NCBI GenBank assembly: GCA_017519975.1 | Contig: JAFWRM010000013.1 | Location: forward strand, 1 to 64,000 | Direction of reading: 5' to 3' | Source: Oscillospiraceae bacterium | Lineage (GTDB): Bacteria; Bacillota; Clostridia; Oscillospirales; Oscillospiraceae | Length of the DNA stretch: 64,000 bases | Shown here: piece by piece, positions 54,066-62,127 of the stretch | Layout of the letters: every line of letters starts with the position of its first letter | Numbering within the stretch: the stretch's first letter is position 1 | Notes under the pieces: generated by a model | What the model saw: only the letters and a program-made list of their open reading frames with translations | Told to the model about the DNA's origin: nothing | The model's database searches: none | Program-made: the position numbers and the translations under genes

Positions 54066-55454
54066 ATGGCAGAAAAAACAATGGCAAGAGATCTGACGCA
54101 GGGCAGCGTGCTGAAGCTGCTCGTGCGTTTTTCCGCTCCCATAGCCGCCGCGAATATTCTTCAGATCGTATATACGCTTGTGGACATGCTGGTGATCGGG
54201 AGATTTGTCGGTACAGCGGGCATTTCAGCGGTATCGTCGGCCGGGGACGTCATGATGCTGTTTACGAATTTCAGCATGGGCGTCAGCAGCGCCGGACAGA
54301 TCATCATTGCTCAGTATCAGGGCAAGGGAGATAAAGAATCGGTACGCAAGACGATAGGAACGATGTTCAGCTTTGTCACGATCCTTTCCCTGCTGCTGAC
54401 AGTCATAGCGCTTCCGCTGACGGAAAAATTGCTGGGACTTCTGAACACGCCGGAAGAGGCCTGGACGATGGCGGTCGGATATGCGAAGGTATGCTTTGCC
54501 GGACTGTTTTTCATCTTCAGTTACAGTTCCGTCAGCGCCATTCTTCGCGGCATGGGTGACAGCAGGCATCCGCTGATGTTCATAACGATTTCCACAGTCA
54601 CAAATATGATCCTGGACGTGCTCTTCTGCGGCCCGATGCATATGGGGGCGAACGGCGCTGCACTGGCGACGGTGATCGGCCAGGGGGTCTCGGTCGTCTT
54701 TTCTATCTGCTTTCTGTATCGGCATAAGACGGAGTTCGGCTTTGATTTTAAACGGAACAGCTTCCGCATCCACCTGCCGGTTCTGAAGATGATCGTCCGT
54801 CTTGGCATCCCCATGGCGCTCCAGCATCTGGCCGTCAGCATATCCGTCATGTATGTGGCGGCAAGCATTAATGTTTACGGGGTCGTTGTTTCTGCCATGG
54901 CTGGGATTGGAAACAAACTGAGATCGGTCATTGCCATCTTCACGGCGTCGGTAGGCGTAGCCGGGGCGTCCATGACAGGGCAGAATATCGGTGCGGGCAG
55001 ATACGACAGGGTACGGAAGATATACTGGATATCACTCCTGACTCTTCTGGTTGCCTGCGGAGTCCTGGGTGGGGTCGGAGTGCTGTTTCCCCGTGCGGTC
55101 GTGGGGATGTTTGACAGTAATCCGGCGATTTTGGAGATGGCGCCGGAATTCATGGTGATCAATCTGGTGGTCTGCATTTCCTTTGCCGTCTACCAGCCGT
55201 TCATCATCCTGATCAATGGGATCGGGTATGCTTCCTTTGCCTTCATAACCGGGATCATCGACGGTCTGGTGGCCAGGATCGGGCTGGTCTGGCTGTTCAA
55301 TAAGGTGCTGAAACTGGGCTATTGGGGGATCTGGTGGGGCGCCGCACTGGCTGCCTATGTGGTTGCGACCATCGGATTCGTATACTTCATTTCCGGACGA
55401 TGGAAAAGCCGGAAGATTATCACGGATACCGGAAACCGGGACAGCAAACGATAG
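54066..55454 (+). CDS. MATE-family efflux transporter 1
   Basis: 462 aa from ATG at 54066. Two MatE repeats and about twelve membrane helices (ANILQIVYTLVDMLVIG, GVSSAGQIIIAQYQGKG, GMGDSRHPLMF, ASFAFITGIIDGLVARIG). A Na+- or H+-driven exporter of organic molecules. Third gene of module copy 1; likely exports the product or a toxic intermediate of the cupin/tautomerase pathway (inference). Confidence 0.92.
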   Translation: MAEKTMARDLTQGSVLKLLVRFSAPIAAANILQIVYTLVDMLVIGRFVGTAGISAVSSAGDVMMLFTNFSMGVSSAGQIIIAQYQGKGDKESVRKTIGTMFSFVTILSLLLTVIALPLTEKLLGLLNTPEEAWTMAVGYAKVCFAGLFFIFSYSSVSAILRGMGDSRHPLMFITISTVTNMILDVLFCGPMHMGANGAALATVIGQGVSVVFSICFLYRHKTEFGFDFKRNSFRIHLPVLKMIVRLGIPMALQHLAVSISVMYVAASINVYGVVVSAMAGIGNKLRSVIAIFTASVGVAGASMTGQNIGAGRYDRVRKIYWISLLTLLVACGVLGGVGVLFPRAVVGMFDSNPAILEMAPEFMVINLVVCISFAVYQPFIILINGIGYASFAFITGIIDGLVARIGLVWLFNKVLKLGYWGIWWGAALAAYVVATIGFVYFISGRWKSRKIITDTGNRDSKR

Positions 55455-55479
55455 ATTATCCAGAAAAGGAGGAAACGAT

Positions 55480-56121
55480 ATGGCGGAGGAGAAAAAGTTC
55501 AATCTTTTGGATATGGAAGACCCGTATAAGGAAAAAAAGTACATTCTCACTTCTGAGGAAAAAGCGGAGAGCAGGTTCGGAAAGCTTGTTTTCCCGTTTC
55601 CCCAGGAAGATAATGAGGTGGTAGCAAGGGGGGCGGATGAAGATTATGTGATCCATCCGCAGGCTTATTTCCGAGGAGCCAGCCAGATACCTGGATCAGA
55701 ATTCAATCAGAGTTACCAGATCTTTGTAAAACCGTTTTTCCTTGACAGGGCACAGCATCGGCATGTCAAGGACGAATTTCTTGTCTTTCTTGGCGCGTCA
55801 TTCCCCAACGTGTTTGATTTTGATGCCCGCATTGAATTTACCATCGGCAAGGACGAGGAAGCGGAAACGTTCGTTATTGATAAACCGACGATCGTCCGGG
55901 TGCCGGCAGGGGTGTATCATTGCCCCCTGAATTTCAAGGAGATCAGAAAACCGGTGTTTTTCCTGGCCACGCTGTTTACTCCTATGTTCGGTGGGATCTA
56001 TGACATGCCGGACGGGACTACGCGGGAACTGTATTATAACGGCCCGGTCCAGTGCAAATACAACAAGAATAAGAAATGCGACTCCTGCGGCAAGTGTCTT
56101 CAGGAGAGTTGGGAGAAATAA
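55480..56121 (+). CDS. Single-domain cupin with Cys4 motif (family member E)
   Basis: 213 aa from ATG at 55480 with AAAGGAGG upstream. Same layout as D: His93, His95, Glu99, His147; Cys192, Cys200, Cys203, Cys206. Differences from D are scattered and conservative and none touches a putative ligand, so both copies are under selection. First gene of module copy 2, 26 nt after MATE 1. Confidence 0.82.
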   Translation: MAEEKKFNLLDMEDPYKEKKYILTSEEKAESRFGKLVFPFPQEDNEVVARGADEDYVIHPQAYFRGASQIPGSEFNQSYQIFVKPFFLDRAQHRHVKDEFLVFLGASFPNVFDFDARIEFTIGKDEEAETFVIDKPTIVRVPAGVYHCPLNFKEIRKPVFFLATLFTPMFGGIYDMPDGTTRELYYNGPVQCKYNKNKKCDSCGKCLQESWEK

Positions 56122-56172
56122 GCAAACGGCGGGCTTTATTCCAAAGACCGACAGAATTCGGCTGAAGCAGAT

Positions 56173-56205
56173 GGGGCAGGACAGGCTGCTGGAGCGTTCT
56201 GCCCC
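56173..56205 (+). terminator. Hairpin between cupin E and tautomerase 3
   Basis: GGGGCAGGAC (56173-56182) pairs with GTTCTGCCCC (56196-56205), with one G-U pair. Positional equivalent of 53561-53591. Confidence 0.5.
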
Positions 56206-56234
56206 GTTACTATTTTAGAAGAGAGGTGCTTTGT

Positions 56235-56603
56235 ATGCCGTTTATCAGACTCAGTGTTGCGAAATCAATCAGCGACGAGACGGAACAGGCCGTCATCGAC
56301 GGACTTGGAAAAGCTTTAAGCGTGATCCCGGAAAAAGACCCGCAGTGGACCATGGTCGAGGTCAACGACGGCCTCAGGCTCTATTTTGGTGGAAAAAGGC
56401 AGGAAGACATGGTATTTGCCGACGTCAAATACGTAGGCCGGCAGGAATTCCATAAAAAAAGAGATTTTACACGAAAGGCTTGTCAGGTCATCCATGAGAC
56501 GATTGGCACTCCTATCGACAGGATCTGTCTGACCATTACGGAATTTGACAACTGGGGAGCGGTCGGAGACTTCCGTGACCAGTTCTTTGTTGACGAGAAA
56601 TAA
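56235..56603 (+). CDS. MIF-like tautomerase 3
   Basis: 122 aa from ATG at 56235. MPFIRLSVAKSIS provides Pro1; the Lys region reads IPEKDPQW (Gly to Glu relative to tautomerase 2, Lys kept). GGKRQEDMVFADVKYVG and RICLTITEFDNWGAVGDF match copy 2. Middle gene of module copy 2. Confidence 0.78.
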   Translation: MPFIRLSVAKSISDETEQAVIDGLGKALSVIPEKDPQWTMVEVNDGLRLYFGGKRQEDMVFADVKYVGRQEFHKKRDFTRKACQVIHETIGTPIDRICLTITEFDNWGAVGDFRDQFFVDEK

Positions 56604-56699
56604 ATGATGAAGAGCCAGCGAGATGGGGACGGCGGCAGGAAGCAGCTTTCCCCGGATGTTCGCCGGAGACAGGCGATTCCTTCGGAGGGGAGATAACTG

Positions 56700-58079
56700 A
56701 TGGCAGAGCGCACCATGGCCCGGGATCTGACACAGGGAAATGTTCTGAGACTTCTTCTGAGATTCTCCGCGCCTATTGTTGCAGCCAATATTCTGCAGAT
56801 CGTATATACACTTGTGGACATGCTCGTGATCGGAAGGTTCGTAGGGACTGCCGGAATATCTGCCGTGTCTTCCGCCGGAGACGTGATGATGCTGTTTACA
56901 AATTTCAGCATGGGTGTCAGCAGCGCCGGACAGATCATCATTGCTCAGTTCCAGGGTAAGGGAGACAGAGAATCCGTCAAGAAGGCGATAGGCACGATGT
57001 TCTGCTTTGTCGCGATCCTCTCTCTGTCTCTGACGGCGATCGCACTTCCCCTTGTGGAGAAGTTGCTTGGGATCATAAAAACGCCGGAGGAAGCGTGGTC
57101 CATGGCCGTCGGATATGCCCGAATCTGCATATCAGGACTCTTCTTCATTTTCGGTTACAGTTCCGTCGGTGCCATCCTGCGCGGCATGGGCGACAGCAGG
57201 CATCCACTGATGTTCATTGCCATCGCCACGATCACAAATATGATCCTGGACGTTCTGTTCTGCGGTCCGCTGCAGATGGGAGCGCCGGGAGCGGCGCTCG
57301 CCACAGTGATCGGCCAGGGGATATCCTTCCTCTTCTCACTGGGGTATCTGTACAGGCATCGGACACAGTTTGGATTTGATTTTAAACGGACCAGCTTTCG
57401 CATCAACGGAACGATACTGAAAATGATTGTCCGTCTCGGCATTCCCATGGCGTTGCAGCATCTGGCGGTGAACATTTCTGTCATGTACGTGGCGGCGTGC
57501 ATCAACGTGTACGGCGTCGTCATTTCTGCCATGGCTGGAATAGGCAACAAGCTGAGGATGGTCGTCGGCATTTTTACGGGGTCCGTCGGTACTGCGGGTG
57601 CCGCCATGACAGCGCAGAATATTGGGGCGGGAAAGTATGACAGGGTCAGAAAGATATACTGGATATCGCTGCTGACGCTTCTGGTCTCCTGCGGCGTGAT
57701 CGGTGGCCTCGGTGCGATTTTTCCAAAGACGGTGATCGGTTTTTTCGATTCGAATCCGGCAATGTTGGAAATGGCGCCTGAATTCATGCTGATCAATCTG
57801 GTCGTCTGCCTCTCTTTTGCCGTATACCAGCCGTTCATCATCCTGATCAACGGGATCGGATATGCCTCCTTCGCGTTCATCACGGGAATCATCGACGGAC
57901 TGGTCGCGCGAATCGGACTGGTCTGGCTGTTCAATAATGGACTTGGATTGGGATACTGGGGGATCTGGTGGGGTGCCGCCTTGGCGGCCTACGTAGTGGC
58001 GACGATAGGCTTCTTCTATTTCATTTCCGGTCACTGGAAAAACCGGAAACTGATCACAGATACCGGGAGAAAGAAATAG
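56700..58079 (+). CDS. MATE-family efflux transporter 2
   Basis: 459 aa, closely related throughout to MATE 1 (same MARDLTQG N terminus, NILQIVYTLVDMLVIGRF, SFAFITGIIDGLVARIGLVW). GGAGGGGAG precedes the ATG. Third gene of module copy 2 and last of the rightward block; a convergent terminator follows. Confidence 0.92.
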   Translation: MAERTMARDLTQGNVLRLLLRFSAPIVAANILQIVYTLVDMLVIGRFVGTAGISAVSSAGDVMMLFTNFSMGVSSAGQIIIAQFQGKGDRESVKKAIGTMFCFVAILSLSLTAIALPLVEKLLGIIKTPEEAWSMAVGYARICISGLFFIFGYSSVGAILRGMGDSRHPLMFIAIATITNMILDVLFCGPLQMGAPGAALATVIGQGISFLFSLGYLYRHRTQFGFDFKRTSFRINGTILKMIVRLGIPMALQHLAVNISVMYVAACINVYGVVISAMAGIGNKLRMVVGIFTGSVGTAGAAMTAQNIGAGKYDRVRKIYWISLLTLLVSCGVIGGLGAIFPKTVIGFFDSNPAMLEMAPEFMLINLVVCLSFAVYQPFIILINGIGYASFAFITGIIDGLVARIGLVWLFNNGLGLGYWGIWWGAALAAYVVATIGFFYFISGHWKNRKLITDTGRKK

Positions 58080-58098
58080 AAACAGAATAACCAACCGA

Positions 58099-58139
58099 AA
58101 GGGCCGAGACAGCGATTTTCATTCGTTGCCTCGGCCCTT
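58099..58139. terminator. Terminator between convergent MATE 2 and esterase genes
   Basis: AAGGGCCGAG (58099-58108) pairs with 58130-58139; inner bases extend the stem imperfectly. Serves two genes that face each other. Confidence 0.6.
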
Positions 58140-58174
58140 GCTTCAATTGATGACATATCATGCAATCAACCGTT

Positions 58175-59089
58175 TTACTCTTCCAATGGCAAGGAGTCGT
58201 CTGCTTGTTCTTTCTTAATGAATTGAGACATATCTGGAGGGCCTTCCACACTGTTGTCTTCACTGAAAAGATACCGGATGCCATCTGCAAGGAATCGGCT
58301 CCAGGAAGAGTTCCAGTGGTATTCGCGTGTGTCGATTACCGCACAGAGATGCCGGCTGTCCAAGTGAAGCCTGTCTTTCATCCGCCGATAAACTGTAATT
58401 GTCGAGGTCATAATGGTTTCCTCGATTTCCTGGTCACCACAGCACATATAGAAACGTACATTATTCAGTCGCCCCGGATCATAACTGTCGATCAGAGACA
58501 GGCAGCTTTCATCCAGAATATCCATCCCGGGAGAGAGATCAAAAGAACGGCCAAATACGTCAGGGTCCTTCATGGTCATATAGAAGGACTGAAGTCCGCC
58601 CATAGAGGCGCCGCCTATGCCGGTGTTTGCAGCATCCGGTTTCGTCAGGAAATTGCCGTCGATGATGGGCTTCAGGGTGTCACGAACGAAATCTGCATAG
58701 TAGTGACCGAGAGGAGTGTATTCCGGCTGGCCTGCGGGGCGAGGAATCATGTGAGCGGGGTTTCTGGCGTAGGGTGGGAGGAGTTCGCTTCCACGGTCGT
58801 CGGAATGATCGATAGCGACGACGATACACTGGATTTCGGGTTCGAGAGAGGGAATGATCTCATCTACTTTCCACCCACCGATTAAATCGGCCCATTCCTT
58901 GTCCGGAATGATTACCTGACCATCGTGCATATAGAGCACGGGAAAACTCCTATTGCCATCGTATAAAGGTGGGAGCCATACACGGATTGTGCGCATGCGC
59001 TCATCCGGTAATGGCTTCATAGCGACCTCAAATGTAAGCAGCTTGCCTTGTTTTACCAATTCGGAGCGATCGATAAAAGTGATTTCCAT
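58175..59089 (-). CDS. Alpha/beta-hydrolase esterase (Fes/esterase D-like)
   Basis: 304 aa, no signal peptide. RVWLPPLYDGNRSFPVLYMHDGQ at the N terminus and the nucleophile elbow GGASMGG with Ser162; a late His (about residue 263, TREYHWNSSW) completes the triad. It belongs with the putative-esterase group that includes enterochelin and feruloyl esterases. AAAGGAG precedes the ATG at 59089. In this context it could cleave an ester conjugate brought in by the importers (inference). Confidence 0.85.
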   Translation of the reverse strand: MEITFIDRSELVKQGKLLTFEVAMKPLPDERMRTIRVWLPPLYDGNRSFPVLYMHDGQVIIPDKEWADLIGGWKVDEIIPSLEPEIQCIVVAIDHSDDRGSELLPPYARNPAHMIPRPAGQPEYTPLGHYYADFVRDTLKPIIDGNFLTKPDAANTGIGGASMGGLQSFYMTMKDPDVFGRSFDLSPGMDILDESCLSLIDSYDPGRLNNVRFYMCCGDQEIEETIMTSTITVYRRMKDRLHLDSRHLCAVIDTREYHWNSSWSRFLADGIRYLFSEDNSVEGPPDMSQFIKKEQADDSLPLEE

Positions 59090-59197
59090 AGTATCTCCTT
59101 TCTGAACTGATAATACTACTTAGTACGAGGGGAAGGATCTGCTTTCTTCGCTTTCATGTGGCTACGGAAAACTGAACGACAGACAATGCATGGACAT

Positions 59198-60694
59198 TTA
59201 TGAATTCTCTGTGCCAAGGTACCGCATGATCATTATGCTCAGATAAACAGACATCATTTCTTTCGTGTCAGTGGAATTGATTCCAAATAATTCTTCGATC
59301 CGTTTGAGCCGGTAGAGAATGGTATTTTTATGAACAAAAAGTCTTTCCGCTGTCAACTGCAGATCGTATCCGCATTCGACATAGGTCTCAAATGTTTTTG
59401 TGTAAGAAGTCTTGTGAGTTTCGTCATATTCACGGATCTGAAGATAAGTCTGTGAACAGAATTCAAGAAGCAGGCTTGTGTCTTTGTTACCGTTATTGAT
59501 GAGATCCAGCATTTCAAGAAGGATATATTCTTCATGTTGATAGAACGGGCCGGGTTCAAGAATGCGACTGCCCAAAATAATGACGTGGATCGCCTGATTA
59601 TAGTAAATGGACAGGTTTTCAGGATTTGAGACAATGTTGCTGATTCCACATTGATAAGAGTAGTATTTGAGGAACGAGGAGAAATCTCCGTCGTTACTGA
59701 CGTACGAATTCAGGTCGCGGTCGTTGACAAGACAGACGATCATATCCTTGTAGATTACACTTGGGCATCGCCCCAACTGCTGACTGATCGCGTCGATGAT
59801 GAATTCATTTGCGTGTCCGTATTCTGCATTCTCTTTCGGCTTGAAAACGAGAAGCCTTTTTTTTGCCTTCTCAAAATCAACGTTTGTGGCGGAAAGCTTT
59901 GATTTCAGATAGGCGCCTTTCAGTTTTTCTTCCAGCATATCGAGAAGGAGATAGTCTTCGTCCCGCATGTTGCTGGTACCAAGTGCCCCGCGACCTCTTA
60001 CTTCAACGGATAAGACACGGCAAAGGTATGAGAAGACGAGTGTATCGCTTGGAGCAAATTCATTTTCTTCGATCAGCATGATGTAACCGACGTTAACGCC
60101 GTTTATGGAAAGTTCCTTTGTCATGATTCTGCGAGCGTCTTCGGAATCAGTTATGATCGTGGAGATCAGACCGTCACGGTGTACGCTGACGTTCCTCTTG
60201 AACATTGTCTTGATATAGTTTTCTGGATAGGCGCCTTCTTTTACAACGCTGCTGAGGAACGGGTCTGTAATGCGTTCGGGAGCATAGGAGGAGACGACGC
60301 GGTATCTGCTGTTTACCAGAAGAAGCGGATTGTTAAACAACTGACCTGCTTCTTGAAGAATATGGACAAATCCTTTGCCGGACAGAAGGGCACCGCTCAG
60401 GCGAGAGCATGCGTCTGTGACTTTGCTGCAATAGATCATATATTGGCAGCAGATATTGAAGACATCAGTAACGCTGGATTCTGTGTCGACGCAAAGATAG
60501 CCGTTCACCGGGGCACAGCAGAGGATCAGTTCGGCGTTGATCGGTAGGTCCTCTTTTCGGCAGATGCAGAGACAGGTAGAATGATAGGTGTGCTCACTGG
60601 AATAGATAAAAGCGGAGTGGAATTCTCGTTTTCGAAATGGTTCCGGACAGTTAAACCCTGCGAAGTCGGCAAGGCCGCCCAAAGTCATTGCCAT
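59198..60694 (-). CDS. PucR/CdaR-type transcriptional regulator
   Basis: 498 aa. The C-terminal helix-turn-helix of the PucR class is clear (ETYVECGYDLQLTAERLFVHKNTILYRLKRIEELFG pattern, about residues 430-465). The N-terminal 400 residues are a sensory region with no membrane segment. Such regulators activate catabolic genes for purines, glycerate or other compounds. It lies between the esterase gene and bicupins F and G and has its own promoter, so it plausibly controls this locus. Confidence 0.85.
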   Translation of the reverse strand: MAMTLGGLADFAGFNCPEPFRKREFHSAFIYSSEHTYHSTCLCICRKEDLPINAELILCCAPVNGYLCVDTESSVTDVFNICCQYMIYCSKVTDACSRLSGALLSGKGFVHILQEAGQLFNNPLLLVNSRYRVVSSYAPERITDPFLSSVVKEGAYPENYIKTMFKRNVSVHRDGLISTIITDSEDARRIMTKELSINGVNVGYIMLIEENEFAPSDTLVFSYLCRVLSVEVRGRGALGTSNMRDEDYLLLDMLEEKLKGAYLKSKLSATNVDFEKAKKRLLVFKPKENAEYGHANEFIIDAISQQLGRCPSVIYKDMIVCLVNDRDLNSYVSNDGDFSSFLKYYSYQCGISNIVSNPENLSIYYNQAIHVIILGSRILEPGPFYQHEEYILLEMLDLINNGNKDTSLLLEFCSQTYLQIREYDETHKTSYTKTFETYVECGYDLQLTAERLFVHKNTILYRLKRIEELFGINSTDTKEMMSVYLSIMIMRYLGTENS

Positions 60695-60737
60695 GGAATC
60701 ATCTCCAAATCAGTTATGATAATTATAGTATTGATGA

Positions 60738-60766
60738 TTATAGCATGGTATTGACGTCCTTGTTAA
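60738..60766 (-). promoter_or_regulatory. Promoter of the PucR/CdaR-type regulator
   Basis: On the minus strand TTAACA (60761-60766) and TATAAT (60738-60743) are 17 nt apart, about 45 nt before the start codon. Confidence 0.75.
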
Positions 60767-60795
60767 GAATTATTCTGTTTGATGTTCTGTAAATA

Positions 60796-60836
60796 CCCTC
60801 CAATGCATGGCCGTGTTCTGCGGTTGCATTGGAGGG
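60796..60836 (-). terminator. Hairpin downstream of bicupin F
   Basis: CCCTCCAATGCA (60796-60807) pairs perfectly with 60825-60836. No T-run. It separates the F/G unit from the regulator; the rest of 60695-60941 contains no gene. Confidence 0.5.
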
Positions 60837-60941
60837 TCTTGTAATGGAATCTGTATTGAGTTTCAGTGTTCAGCTTATATTGACTGTCTTTTCCAGAAAG
60901 GTCAGGACCATAAAAAGGCAGCGCAATGAATAATACGCGGT

Positions 60942-62084
60942 TTACGGGTTCCTCTTCATCTGCAGGAAGAGCTCATCACCCGGAGTCGGATCCGTGATGG
61001 TGGTCTCATCGTTATAAACGAGCAGTTTTTTCCCGTTTACAACTTCCTGAGTGAGCCTGTAGCGCTTTTTGTCATGGGGATAGAACGGAATAAAGCAGAT
61101 GGGTTTGTCTGCCCGTTTTACAGTGATCTTGCCTCGCCAGGTGCCTGGAGGAACAATGATCATGCCTGGCTTATCAAAAGTAACTGGCTTCATATCATCC
61201 GGATCGTCTCCCAGCATGACTTCGATCTCGGCGTCAAACGTCTCCCACGGCTCGATCACGTCACAGCCGGAGAACCACAGGAATTCTGCGATCTGTCCAT
61301 TGCTGACAGGCTGATCATCTCCCAGTTCGCAGGGCTTCGTGATGATATTGAAACTGAACTGCTGAACAGTCTCGGGCATATCCTCCGGGCCTTTGAAAAC
61401 GCAGCGGGGATTCATGACTGCGTCGCCGAGCGTGTGGTAATCCTTGCGCAGTTCTTTGATGCAGTGTTTATACTTGCCAATTTTGGAAGCGTTCCTGTAG
61501 AACGGCTCCATGTATTTCCGTACGTCTTCCTCTGTCTGGTTCGGATCGGTGAAGCAGAGCCCGCAGAACGTACAGGGGCTTTCGGGATCTTTGACACAGT
61601 ACCTGATCTTGTCCTTCTCGTAGATCCATTCCTCATTGCCCTCGCTGTCCTCTCTGGGATAGACACGACCGATGGTATTGCCCACATACTGCAGCATGGT
61701 ATTGATGCCGCGGTCGACCTTTTTAAAATAGACAGGACTATGGAATACGCCTGCGGGAGCCCAGACAATGGAAGGCTTGGTGATTTCATAGATCTCCATG
61801 GACTGCGCGGTATCGCCGATGCAGAACGCTACCGTGAATTCCGCCTCGAAGAAGCGGGAGAGATCAGCGCCGGTAAACACGAAGAAATTGTGGGCTCCGT
61901 CATGAATGTGAGGGATATCCATGGTCCCAACTCTGGTGCCGACAATGAAGCCCTGACCGAATTTCACGCCAGGTACAAAGGAGTCGTCATTGAAGAATTC
62001 CATCCTGTACGGGGCATACCCGTACCAGTTGACTTTGTTGTTTTTCTTGGGGAAGGGATAAAACCTTTTTTCCAGTTCCAGCAT
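60942..62084 (-). CDS. Bicupin with internal Cys4 motif (family member F)
   Basis: 380 aa, GAGGAGG upstream. Domain 1 (about 20-135): His59, His61 and His115 are kept (PHIHDGAHNFFVFTG, VFHSP), but the Glu position is Asn66. The Cys4 motif lies between the domains, Cys163, Cys171, Cys174, Cys177 (CTFCGLC). Domain 2 (about 225-335) is degenerate: both His of HxH are replaced (Val260, Asn262), Glu267 is kept, and the later His is Arg317 (TWRGK). Close relative of G, which is 43 nt upstream in the same operon. Confidence 0.8.
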   Translation of the reverse strand: MLELEKRFYPFPKKNNKVNWYGYAPYRMEFFNDDSFVPGVKFGQGFIVGTRVGTMDIPHIHDGAHNFFVFTGADLSRFFEAEFTVAFCIGDTAQSMEIYEITKPSIVWAPAGVFHSPVYFKKVDRGINTMLQYVGNTIGRVYPREDSEGNEEWIYEKDKIRYCVKDPESPCTFCGLCFTDPNQTEEDVRKYMEPFYRNASKIGKYKHCIKELRKDYHTLGDAVMNPRCVFKGPEDMPETVQQFSFNIITKPCELGDDQPVSNGQIAEFLWFSGCDVIEPWETFDAEIEVMLGDDPDDMKPVTFDKPGMIIVPPGTWRGKITVKRADKPICFIPFYPHDKKRYRLTQEVVNGKKLLVYNDETTITDPTPGDELFLQMKRNP

Positions 62085-62127
62085 AGTTATCCTCCTCTCA
62101 GATTCTACTCGGTTTTCAGGGACTGGC

